Origin: Actinomycetota bacterium
GTDB taxonomy: Bacteria; Actinomycetota; Acidimicrobiia; Acidimicrobiales; Ilumatobacteraceae
Length of the DNA stretch: 64,000 nt
Direction: 5' to 3'
Assembly (NCBI GenBank): GCA_016870865.1
Contig: VGAC01000006.1
Span: 1 to 64,000 of the forward strand
Of this stretch, positions 41,327 to 49,042 are shown in pieces. The notes beneath the pieces were generated by a model. The model made no database searches. It was not told the DNA's origin and worked only from the letters and a program-made list of their open reading frames with translations. The position numbers were made by a program, and so were the translations under genes. How positions within the stretch are numbered: position 1 is the first letter of the stretch; each line of letters opens with the position of its first letter.

Positions 41327-42484
41327 ATGGAAGCCTTCCCGCGCACGATCTTCGACGAGACCCACGACCAGTTCCGCTCAGCCTTCCGCGGTTGGCTCGA
41401 CGACCGCGTGGTGCCGAACCACGAGGAATGGGAGAACGAGGGCATCACGCCGCGCGACCTGTGGGTGGATGCCGGCAAGCAGGGCTTCCTTGGTCTCACG
41501 GTTCCCGAGTCGTACGGCGGTGGCGGAACGAACGACTACCGGTTCGCGGCGATCATGACCGAGGAAATCGGCACGACCGGTGTCATCGGTAGCGGCAACG
41601 GCATCACACTGCACAACGACATCGTCCTGCCGTACTACCTCGAGCTTGCCAACGAAGAACAAAAGAAACGCTGGCTGCCCGGGATGTGCACCGGCGAGTT
41701 CGTCGGTGCACTTGGCATCACAGAGCCCAACACCGGATCCGACGTCGCGGGTGTGCGCACCACGGGCGTGAAGAAGGGTGGTGTCTTCGTCGTCAACGGC
41801 GCCAAGACCTTCATTTCGAACGGCATCAACAGCGACCTCGTCATCACTGTCGCCAAGACCGACCCCGAAAAGGGCCACCGTGGTTTTTCGTTGCTGATCG
41901 TCGAGCGTGGCATGAAGGGTTTCGAGCGCGGGCGCAACCTCGACAAACTGGGCATGCACGCGCAGGACACCGCCGAGTTGTTCTTCAATGACGTCGAGGT
42001 ACCCGCCGAGAACCTGCTCGGTGAAGAGGGGATGGGTTTCGTCTATCTGATGACGAATCTCGCCCAGGAGCGTCTCGGTATAGCCGTCGGCGCGATTGCG
42101 GTTGCCGACGCCGCGGTGAAGTGGACGCTCGACTACACCAAGGAACGCAAGGCCTTCGGTCAGTCGATTTCACAGTTCCAGAACTCGAAGTTCCTGCTCG
42201 CCGAACTGGCCACCGAAGTGCAGATCGCCCAGGTCTACGTCGACCGCTGCGTCGAGCTGCACTGCGAGGCGAAGTTGAGCGCCGAGCAGGCGGCGGCCGC
42301 CAAGTACTGGTGCACCGAGCTGCAGAACAAGGTCGTCGACCGTTGTCTGCAGTTGCACGGTGGCTACGGCTACATGCGCGAGTATCCCATTGCGCGCGCG
42401 TGGGCCGACAGCCGCATCCAGACGATCTACGGCGGCACGACCGAGATCATGAAAGAGATCGTCGGCCGTTCGCTGACGCGCTGA
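41327..42484 (+). CDS. Acyl-CoA dehydrogenase
   Basis: The 385-residue protein has all features of a catalytic member: LTVPESYGGGG, ALGITEPNTGSDVAGVRT, VVNGAKTFISNG, RKAFGQSISQFQNSKFLLAELAT, LHGGYGYMREYPIARAWAD and YGGTTEIMKEIVGR, in which the Glu after GGTT is the usual position of the catalytic base of short/medium-chain enzymes. It likely removes two hydrogens from an acyl-CoA. TAGATT lies eight bases before ATG 41327. It converges with the CoA-transferase gene over a four-base gap, and both belong to an acyl-CoA-metabolism stretch. Confidence 0.93.
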   Translation: MEAFPRTIFDETHDQFRSAFRGWLDDRVVPNHEEWENEGITPRDLWVDAGKQGFLGLTVPESYGGGGTNDYRFAAIMTEEIGTTGVIGSGNGITLHNDIVLPYYLELANEEQKKRWLPGMCTGEFVGALGITEPNTGSDVAGVRTTGVKKGGVFVVNGAKTFISNGINSDLVITVAKTDPEKGHRGFSLLIVERGMKGFERGRNLDKLGMHAQDTAELFFNDVEVPAENLLGEEGMGFVYLMTNLAQERLGIAVGAIAVADAAVKWTLDYTKERKAFGQSISQFQNSKFLLAELATEVQIAQVYVDRCVELHCEAKLSAEQAAAAKYWCTELQNKVVDRCLQLHGGYGYMREYPIARAWADSRIQTIYGGTTEIMKEIVGRSLTR

Positions 42485-42488
42485 TCAT

Positions 42489-43676
42489 CTAGAAGATGGC
42501 GCCTGCTTCGCGCAGGGCGGCCGGGTCGAAGCCGATTTCGCGCGCGATGTCGTCGGAGTGTTCGCCGCGCATCGGCGCGGGTGCACTCACGCGGAGTTGC
42601 GTGTCGCTGAAGCGTGCTGCGGGCCGCACCTCGCGCACCTTGCCCATCACGGGGTGAGTGCGCTCGACGAAGACCCGGTTGTTCTTGATCTGCGCGTCGT
42701 TCGGCAGATCCGCAATCGAGTTGACCGGTGAGGCGGGTAGGTCGTACTGCTCGGCAACACGCAGGAAGTCGGCAAGCTTGGTCTTCGACGACAGGTCCTT
42801 CATCGTCTGGACGAGTTCACCCGCATTCTGCGAACGAGCGGCGGCGGTTGAAAAGCGCGGGTCGTCGGCAAGCTCGGGACGGCCGAGTGCGGCCCACAGA
42901 CCCTTGAACTCCACGTCGCTGACAGCGGCACTTGCGCAGTACCCGTCTTGGAGAACCGTGACGTTGTAGTTCGCACCGAGCGTGGGCATGCGCACGGCAT
43001 CGTCGTCGAGGACGGTTGCGTCCATGCCGGCGTCGGGCCACAGGAACGACACCGCCGCGTCGAGCATGGCGAGCACGATGTGCTGGCCCTGTGCCGTGCC
43101 GCGCTCGCGCGCGAAGAGTGCCGCACAGATCGACTGCATCGCTGTGTACGACGTCACCTTGTCGCAGGCAAGATTGCGCAGCATCTGCGGCTTGCCGGTG
43201 CCCGGGTCGGACTGCACCGATGCGACTCCGCTGGCAGCCTGAATGACGTTGTCGTACACGCGACGGTGGCTGTTCGGACCGTCTGGGCCGTAGCCGCTGA
43301 TCGACACGTAGATGATGCCCGGGTTGAACTTCTTCACGTCCTCGAAGCCGAGGCCGAGACGTTCGAGCGCACCCGGCCGGTAGTTCTGCACGAACACATC
43401 GGCCTCAGAGATGAGCTTGGTGAGGATCTCGAGGCCTTCCTTCGATTTCACGTTGAGGCCGATCGAACGCTTGCCGCGGTTGTTGAGATGGAACAGGCCC
43501 GTGAGGCCGTTCTTTTGCGTGCCGAGATATCGCATCAAGTCGCCCTGGCCGGGTGACTCGATCTTGATGACGTCGGCGCCGTAGTCGGCGAGCATCATCG
43601 CGGTGAGCGGTCCGGAAATCATCGTCGACATGTCGACGACCTTGATTCCCGTCAACGGCGGCTGGTTCGTGGTCAT
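42489..43676 (-). CDS. CaiB/BaiF family (type III) CoA-transferase
   Basis: The 395-residue protein is a full-length type III CoA transferase: TGIKVVDMSTMISGPLTAMMLADYGADVIKIESPGQGD with the catalytic Asp of the family near residue 170 (NLACDKVTSYTAMQS), NNRGKRSIGLNVKSKEG and GRPELADDPRF. It swaps CoA between two acids, such as carnitine, oxalate, bile acid or 2-methylacyl derivatives. The acceptor is unknown. A run of G residues (GGGGGGAA) precedes ATG 43676. It is 47 bases downstream of the amidase gene on the same strand. Confidence 0.9.
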   Translation of the reverse strand: MTTNQPPLTGIKVVDMSTMISGPLTAMMLADYGADVIKIESPGQGDLMRYLGTQKNGLTGLFHLNNRGKRSIGLNVKSKEGLEILTKLISEADVFVQNYRPGALERLGLGFEDVKKFNPGIIYVSISGYGPDGPNSHRRVYDNVIQAASGVASVQSDPGTGKPQMLRNLACDKVTSYTAMQSICAALFARERGTAQGQHIVLAMLDAAVSFLWPDAGMDATVLDDDAVRMPTLGANYNVTVLQDGYCASAAVSDVEFKGLWAALGRPELADDPRFSTAAARSQNAGELVQTMKDLSSKTKLADFLRVAEQYDLPASPVNSIADLPNDAQIKNNRVFVERTHPVMGKVREVRPAARFSDTQLRVSAPAPMRGEHSDDIAREIGFDPAALREAGAIF

Positions 43677-43723
43677 TGGTTCCCCCCGGAACGTCGTCGT
43701 GTGTTGGGGGAGATGTTGCCAGA

Positions 43724-45130
43724 TCAACGGGCGAGGGGCGCAACGCAGGGCCACGGCCGGCCGCGTTCCATTGCAAGGCCGATCTCGAGGAGCACCTGTT
43801 CCTGGAAGTGTTTGCCGACGATCTGCAGGCCGACGGGCAGACCCTCGACCTCGCCGGCAGGAACCGAGAGAGCCGGATTGCCGTGCAGGTTTGCGGGGAA
43901 CGTGAGGCGGCCGTTGTTGTTGGCTCCTGCAACGATGCCCCCGAACGTGTCGGGAAGAGGACCTTGTGCATCGAAGGCCACGTCGGGGTTGCTGGCCGTC
44001 ATCACGATGTCGACGTTGCGGAAGATCTCGGCCATGCGCTCGTTGAGCGCACCACGGCGCGTTTCGATCTTGTGGCGTGCGGTCGATCCGTAGAGGCCTT
44101 CGGTGAGGCGCAATCCCATCCGAATCTCGGGAGTCAGGTCCTCTTCGCACCCCGGCCACAGGTCACCGATCTCCTCGCGGATCGAGATCATTCCCGAGAT
44201 CGACCACGCCGCACCCATGTTGGGCAGGGTCGTGTCGGTGTCGACACGACGCATCGACGTAGTGCGAATGAGCCAGTCGGCGGCATCCTCGAGCACGCTC
44301 CACATCGCCGGTGACACCGTCGCCCCACCCCAGTCGGGGACCACACTCACACGCAATCCGCGGAGGTCGATGCTGCCGAGTTCGTCCTCCCATCCCGACA
44401 CGCGGGGTAGCGACAGTGGGTCGCGTGCATCGTGGCCGTTCGCGACGTCGAACCAGCGAGCCGTATCGCGGATGCTGCGCGACACGCAACCCGTCGACAC
44501 GGTGAGATTGCCCAGGTAGTGCATCGGTGCACGGGGAATGCGTCCGTAGGTCGACTTGAGACCAACCAGACCGCAGAATCCCGCCGGTATGCGAATCGAT
44601 CCGCCTCCGTCGCCCGCGGTTGCGATGGTGCACAGGCCACCCGCAACGGCGGCCGCGCTGCCGCCCGACGAACCACCGGGTGTGCGACCGTGCTGCCACG
44701 GGTTGTGTGTTGCGCCGTTCAACAGGGTTCGCGTCACGTTGACGCCGCCGAACTCGCTCGCCGTCGTCATCGCGTAGGGAACCATCCCACCCTCGGTCGT
44801 GAGGCGTTCGACCTGAAGCGAAGTGTGCTTGCCACGACGGTTCGCGAATACGACGCTGGCATCGGTGTCGGGCCAACCGACGACCGGTTCGAGTTCCTTC
44901 ACGGCAAGGGGTACGCCCCCGAAGGGCAGGTTGACATCCGCACGCGCGGCGGCAGCCAGCGCACGCTCGGGGTCGACGAAACTGAACGCGTTGAGGCCGG
45001 TCCTCTTGTTCGCCTCGGCCGCAGCGATCGACGCGGTCATCTCCTCGACCGGGTTGCGGCGGCCCGCACGAAACTCCTCGACCAGTCCGCAGGCATCGCC
45101 CTGGTACGTGTCGGATGCCGCATTTGTCAT
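43724..45130 (-). CDS. Amidase-signature family enzyme
   Basis: The 468-residue protein contains the AS catalytic triad: Lys in PLAVKELEPV, the cis-Ser in GGGSIRIPA, and the nucleophile Ser in the GGSSGGSAAAVAGG loop (about 150-165). The middle and C-terminal parts follow the fold (GLPVGLQIVGKHFQEQVLLEIG). The enzyme hydrolyses an amide bond; the substrate could be an aryl or acyl amide, fitting the neighbouring CoA-ester genes. ATG 45130 lies six bases after TAGTTT in the 48-bp gap shared with the thioesterase gene on the other strand. Confidence 0.9.
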   Translation of the reverse strand: MTNAASDTYQGDACGLVEEFRAGRRNPVEEMTASIAAAEANKRTGLNAFSFVDPERALAAAARADVNLPFGGVPLAVKELEPVVGWPDTDASVVFANRRGKHTSLQVERLTTEGGMVPYAMTTASEFGGVNVTRTLLNGATHNPWQHGRTPGGSSGGSAAAVAGGLCTIATAGDGGGSIRIPAGFCGLVGLKSTYGRIPRAPMHYLGNLTVSTGCVSRSIRDTARWFDVANGHDARDPLSLPRVSGWEDELGSIDLRGLRVSVVPDWGGATVSPAMWSVLEDAADWLIRTTSMRRVDTDTTLPNMGAAWSISGMISIREEIGDLWPGCEEDLTPEIRMGLRLTEGLYGSTARHKIETRRGALNERMAEIFRNVDIVMTASNPDVAFDAQGPLPDTFGGIVAGANNNGRLTFPANLHGNPALSVPAGEVEGLPVGLQIVGKHFQEQVLLEIGLAMERGRPWPCVAPLAR

Positions 45131-45136
45131 GTACCG

Positions 45137-45142
45137 AAACTA
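45137..45142 (-). promoter_or_regulatory. -10 element of the amidase gene
   Basis: TAGTTT on the minus strand ends six bases before ATG 45130. The plus-strand TAGCGT at 45164-45169 lies nine bases before the divergent thioesterase ATG, so the promoters are back to back. Confidence 0.55.
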
Positions 45143-45178
45143 CTGGAGTTCGGCTCGTAGCGTTAGCGTGTCGTCGTC

Positions 45179-45976
45179 ATGGATACGCGGGCTTTCCTCG
45201 GTCTCGAGCACAGTCACAATCCGTTCCGCTGGCACATGCAAGTCACGCAACGCGTGTCCACGTCGGGCAGCTTTCTCTTCGGTGGCTGTGGTCTCGGTGC
45301 AGCGATTTCGGCGATGGAGGGCACGACCGGCCGCAACACGATCTGGGCGACGTCGCAGTACCTCGCGTACGCAAAGCCCGGCCAGGTTCTCGACATCGAC
45401 GTCACGGTCGCCGTCGCCGGCCACCAAATCACCCAGGCTCGCGCGGTGTGCCACGTGGGATCGCGGGAAATCCTCACCGTCAACGCCGCATTGGGCGACC
45501 GCCCGATGGACGTGTTCGGTCAGTTCGAGGTGATGCCCGAGGTTCCTGCGCCGCTTGATTGTCCGCCACGCGAACACCGCCTCGTCGCCGACGGGTCGAT
45601 CAACGACACGTTGGAACAGCGCATGGCCAAGGGGCGGGCGATCGACTCATTGGATGGCACGTTGGGTGACGGTCGCAGCTTGATGTGGGCCCGAATCCCG
45701 CAGGTCATCGATGGTATCGATGCCGGCGCACTCGCGGTTCTCGGTGACTTCGTGCCGATGGCCATCAGTCACGCGATGGGCGTTCGCGGTGGTGGCAACA
45801 GCATCGACAACACTCTGCGTGTGGTGAAACTTGTGCCCACCGAATGGGTGCTCCTCGACATCCGCATCCATGCCGTCGAGCGGGGTTTCGGCCACGGTCT
45901 GGTGCACATGTTCGCCCAGGACGGAACACTCCTCGCCACGGCCAGCCAGAGCGTCATCTTCCGTTACTGGCCTTGA
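45179..45976 (+). CDS. Acyl-CoA thioesterase, TesB-like double hot-dog protein
   Basis: The 265-residue protein has two hot-dog modules. The N-terminal one has GGCGLGAAISAME and WATSQYLAYAKPGQVLDIDV; the C-terminal one has LGDFVPMAISHAMG and the strand LVPTEWVLLDIRIHAVERGFGHGLVHMFAQDGTLLAT, the typical acyl-CoA thioesterase end. It should hydrolyse acyl-CoA to free acid and CoA. The usual catalytic Asp/Gln/Thr positions need alignment. It begins a plus-strand run followed by the F420-type gene. Confidence 0.84.
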   Translation: MDTRAFLGLEHSHNPFRWHMQVTQRVSTSGSFLFGGCGLGAAISAMEGTTGRNTIWATSQYLAYAKPGQVLDIDVTVAVAGHQITQARAVCHVGSREILTVNAALGDRPMDVFGQFEVMPEVPAPLDCPPREHRLVADGSINDTLEQRMAKGRAIDSLDGTLGDGRSLMWARIPQVIDGIDAGALAVLGDFVPMAISHAMGVRGGGNSIDNTLRVVKLVPTEWVLLDIRIHAVERGFGHGLVHMFAQDGTLLATASQSVIFRYWP

Positions 45977-46001
45977 TTGCACTTTCTGGAAAGATGACGC
46001 C

Positions 46002-46994
46002 ATGACGGGTGCAGCACCACCGAGACGCAACGGCATGACGGTTCCCCTGCCGGGCCATCTGCACACCCACCGGGACGGTCTCGCGAAACTCGCCGACCTC
46101 GGCTACAGCGACATCTGGTCGGCCGAGTCCGACGGTGCCGACGGTTTCACGCCCTTGGCGATGGCGGCCGCGTGGGAACCGCGTCTGCGTCTCGGTACCG
46201 CCATCATCCCCGCGTTCACTCGTTCGCCCGCGGCGTTCGCGCAGTGTGTCGCATCGTTGGCCGACCTGGCGCCCGGCCGCTTCGCCATTGGAATCGGCTC
46301 TTCGTCGAATGTGATCGTGGAGAAGTGGAACGGTGTGCCGTTCGTCGAGCCCTACCGGAAGGTGCGCGACATGGTGCGTTTCCTCCACGACGCCCTGGCC
46401 GGTGAGAAAATCGCAAAGAAGTACGACACCTTCGAGGTGAACGGTTTCCGGCTCGGCGTGCGGCCCGAGGTGAAACCGCAGATTCTGATCGCCGCGTTGC
46501 GAGAGGGAATGTTGAGGCTCGCCGCCCGCGAAGCCGACGGCACCATCATCAACTGGTTGTCCCCACAGGACACGAAAAAGGTCGCGGCGGTCGTCAACGA
46601 AGCGTCGGGCGGCCAGCCGAAGGAAATCGTGTGCCGCATCTTTTGCTGCCCCAGTGAAAACACCGAGGTCGTGCGCCAGGCTGCGAAGTTCGCAATCGCC
46701 GCGTATTTGAACGTTCCGGTCTACGCGGCGTTCCACGAATGGCTGGGTCGCGGTCCGCAGCTGCAGGGCATGTGGGATGCATGGAAAGCCGGCGACCGCA
46801 AGGCTGCGCTCACCGCGATTCCCGACGAGGTCGTCGACGACTTGATCGTGCACGGCTCACCGGCCGAGTGCCGCAAGAGGATTGACGCGTATTTTGCCAA
46901 CGGTGTGACGACAAGCTCGATCGCGATCATGGCTCTCGACCCGGAACTGAACTATTGGCAGGCAGTCGACGAACTCAGCCCCGCCCGCGGCTGA
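46002..46994 (+). CDS. LLM-class (F420-dependent) flavin oxidoreductase
   Basis: The 330-residue TIM-barrel protein follows the bacterial-luciferase-like pattern: LADLGYSDIWSAESDGADGFTPLAMAAAW near the start, LRLGTAIIPAFTRSPAAFAQ, FAIGIGSSSNVIVEKWNG, and a C-terminal VHGSPAECRKRIDAYFANGV segment. Members with this arrangement in actinobacteria commonly use coenzyme F420 to reduce or oxidise small molecules. A GGAAAG Shine-Dalgarno site lies before ATG 46002, 25 bases after the thioesterase stop. The substrate is unknown. Confidence 0.85.
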   Translation: MTGAAPPRRNGMTVPLPGHLHTHRDGLAKLADLGYSDIWSAESDGADGFTPLAMAAAWEPRLRLGTAIIPAFTRSPAAFAQCVASLADLAPGRFAIGIGSSSNVIVEKWNGVPFVEPYRKVRDMVRFLHDALAGEKIAKKYDTFEVNGFRLGVRPEVKPQILIAALREGMLRLAAREADGTIINWLSPQDTKKVAAVVNEASGGQPKEIVCRIFCCPSENTEVVRQAAKFAIAAYLNVPVYAAFHEWLGRGPQLQGMWDAWKAGDRKAALTAIPDEVVDDLIVHGSPAECRKRIDAYFANGVTTSSIAIMALDPELNYWQAVDELSPARG

Positions 46995-47021
46995 AGACCA
47001 CCTCCGGTGGGAGGAGTCTTC
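46993..47021. terminator. Bidirectional stem-loop between convergent genes
   Basis: GAAGAC (46993-46998) pairs with GTCTTC (47016-47021), and CCTCC (47001-47005) with GGAGG (47010-47014), around a GGTG loop. This eleven-pair hairpin, interrupted by a small internal loop, sits exactly between two converging stops (46994 and 47034). No T-run follows on either side. Confidence 0.5.
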
Positions 47022-47033
47022 ACCGCACCGAAA

Positions 47034-47198
47034 CTAACGCTCGGCGCGTGCCGCCGCCTGCTGGGCGAGCTGCTGGCGAATGAGGGCGATGTGCTTGAGA
47101 CCCAACTTGCGGGTGCGCTCGGACAGACGCAACTGCAACGGCGGCTCGTAGCCGTCGAGGGCCAACGCGGGCTGTTCAGGGGCGCGGTTCCGTGTCAC
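47034..47198 (-). CDS. Small hypothetical protein (54 residues)
   Basis: The protein starts at GTG 47198 and reads VTRNRAPEQPALALDGYEP then PLQLRLSERTRKLGLKHIAL, ending in an Ala/Gln-rich helix. It is basic and looks like a conserved small actinobacterial protein, but no function is known. Frame support comes from the promoter: TGC-AATGCT ends six bases before the GTG, which is the extended-10 version of the window's leaderless pattern. The long antisense extension upstream is not part of it. Confidence 0.6.
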   Translation of the reverse strand: MTRNRAPEQPALALDGYEPPLQLRLSERTRKLGLKHIALIRQQLAQQAAARAER

Positions 47199-47204
47199 GA
47201 CGTC

Positions 47205-47213
47205 AGCATTGCA
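47205..47213 (-). promoter_or_regulatory. Extended -10 (TGC-AATGCT) of the 54-residue protein gene
   Basis: TGC directly precedes AATGCT, which ends six bases before GTG 47198. Confidence 0.45.
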
Positions 47214-47251
47214 AAGGGGTGTCACGCGATGGCGAGGTACGGTTGGCGGCG

Positions 47252-49042
47252 ATGTCGACCGCGAGCCCCTACGACGACCTGAACGTGGGTCGCCGCGGCT
47301 GGCGGCTTCTCGGCGAAACGTTGCGTGAACAGCGGCGCGGCCTCGCCGTGGGTGTGGCCGTCGGCATCGTGTGGAGCGTCGCAAAGGTGTCGGTGCCCAG
47401 CCTCTTCCGCCTCGGAATCGACCGGAGTGTCGAGCGCAACGGTTCACTCCTTTTCTGGACGCTGCTCATCGCCATCGCGGGCGTGGTGACGGGTGTCTTC
47501 ACGGCCTTTCGTCGCTGGATCGCCTTCCGCGAAAGTCGCACCACGGAAACGTCGTTGCGTGAACGCCTTTTTACCCACCTGCAGGGCCTACACATCGGTT
47601 ATCACGACGTGGCCCAGACCGGGCAGTTGATGAGCCGCGCGTCGAGCGACCTCGGCCTGGTTCAGGCGTTCGTCGTGATGATTCCTCTCACGCTGTCGAA
47701 CGTGATGCAGATTCTCTTCGTCGTCGTCATCCTTGCAATCAGTCAGCCCATGCTCGCACTGGTTGCCCTCTTGCCGTTGCCCTTCGTCAACCTGTTGGCG
47801 CGGCGATTCAGCAATGCCATCCACCCGGCCGTGTTGGCGGTGCAGGCCGAGCAGGCAGAACTCGCCAGCGTGGTCGAAGAGTCGGTCTCGGGCATCCGTG
47901 TCGTCAAGGGATTCGGTGCCGAAGGTGCGCAGATGGCGAAGCTGCGGAAAGAAGCCGACGACATTCGCGCGGTGTCGTTGGGCGCGGCGAAGATCCGCAG
48001 CCGTTTCCTGCCGGGTATCGATCTCTTGCCCTCGCTTGGTCTCATCGCGGTTCTCGGCCTCGGCGGTCACCGCGTCATCGATGGCCGCATGACGGTGGGT
48101 GAGCTCGTCGCGTTCAACAGTTACCTGATCATGCTCATCTGGCCGCTGCGCAACATCGGCATGACGATCGCCTTCGGCCAGCGCGCGGCAGCGGCACTGA
48201 TTCGCGTGAACGAGGTGTTGGCCACCGAGCCCGCCGTTGCCGACCCGCCCAAGCCGCAGCGGCTGCCCGAGCGTTCGAGTTCGGCCTTCACGGGTGCGGT
48301 TCGCTTCGCAGGCGTGCACTTTGCCTATCCGAACGGCTCCGATGTGCTGCGAGGGTTCGATCTCGACGTGCGACCCGGCGAATCGATCGCGATCGTCGGC
48401 GCAACGGCGAGTGGCAAGAGTACGGTCGCGCGACTGTTGCTGCGCTTCTACGACGCCCAGCAGGGCAGTGTGTCGCTCGACGGAATCGACGTGCGCAGTC
48501 TGCGGCTCGCCGACCTCCGCAAGTCGGTTGCCGTCGTCTTCGAGGACACGTTGCTGTTCAACGACTCGGTTGCCGCGAACATCGCCTTCGCCGATCCGAA
48601 CACGCCCCAAGACCGCATCGAAGAAGCCGCGCGCCTGGCCGGCGCCCACGACTTCATTCTCGAACTGCCCGACGGGTATGACACGGTGCTTGGCGAGCGC
48701 GGCTACTCGCTGTCGGGTGGTCAGCGTCAACGCGTTGCGATCGCCCGCGCCATCGTGGCCGACCCGCGGGTGCTGGTGCTCGACGACGCCACGTCGGCGG
48801 TTGATCCCTCGAAGGAACACGAGATCCGCGCAGCCATGGCGACGGTGATGCGCGGGCGCACGACGCTCGTCATCGCGCACCGTCCCGCAACCATCGCGCT
48901 CGCAGAGCGCGTCGCGCTGCTCGACGACGGCCGGGTTGCCGCGTTCGGTACCCACGAGGAACTGTTGCGCACCAGCCCCCGTTACGCCGACGTGTTGGCC
49001 GCCCAGGAACGCCGCGAGGCCGAGCTGAAGGCGGCGAACTGA
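47252..49042 (+). CDS. ABC exporter half-transporter with degenerate ATPase site
   Basis: The 596-residue protein has six membrane helices (about 30-320) and a C-terminal ATPase domain: Walker A GATASGKST, signature YSLSGGQRQR and Walker B VLVLDDATSAVD. The residue after the Walker-B Asp is Asp rather than the catalytic Glu, the mark of the degenerate half of heterodimeric exporters such as TM287/288 or BmrCD. It should pair with the next gene, with which it overlaps by one base (TGATG). A TACGGT hexamer precedes ATG 47252 by eight bases. The export substrate is unknown; drug or lipid export is usual. Confidence 0.93.
   Translation: MSTASPYDDLNVGRRGWRLLGETLREQRRGLAVGVAVGIVWSVAKVSVPSLFRLGIDRSVERNGSLLFWTLLIAIAGVVTGVFTAFRRWIAFRESRTTETSLRERLFTHLQGLHIGYHDVAQTGQLMSRASSDLGLVQAFVVMIPLTLSNVMQILFVVVILAISQPMLALVALLPLPFVNLLARRFSNAIHPAVLAVQAEQAELASVVEESVSGIRVVKGFGAEGAQMAKLRKEADDIRAVSLGAAKIRSRFLPGIDLLPSLGLIAVLGLGGHRVIDGRMTVGELVAFNSYLIMLIWPLRNIGMTIAFGQRAAAALIRVNEVLATEPAVADPPKPQRLPERSSSAFTGAVRFAGVHFAYPNGSDVLRGFDLDVRPGESIAIVGATASGKSTVARLLLRFYDAQQGSVSLDGIDVRSLRLADLRKSVAVVFEDTLLFNDSVAANIAFADPNTPQDRIEEAARLAGAHDFILELPDGYDTVLGERGYSLSGGQRQRVAIARAIVADPRVLVLDDATSAVDPSKEHEIRAAMATVMRGRTTLVIAHRPATIALAERVALLDDGRVAAFGTHEELLRTSPRYADVLAAQERREAELKAAN

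Noticed and set aside
47588-48955. 455-residue open frame on the minus strand
   Set aside because: Antisense to the first ABC half-transporter; shows the charged, repeat-poor composition of a shadow frame.
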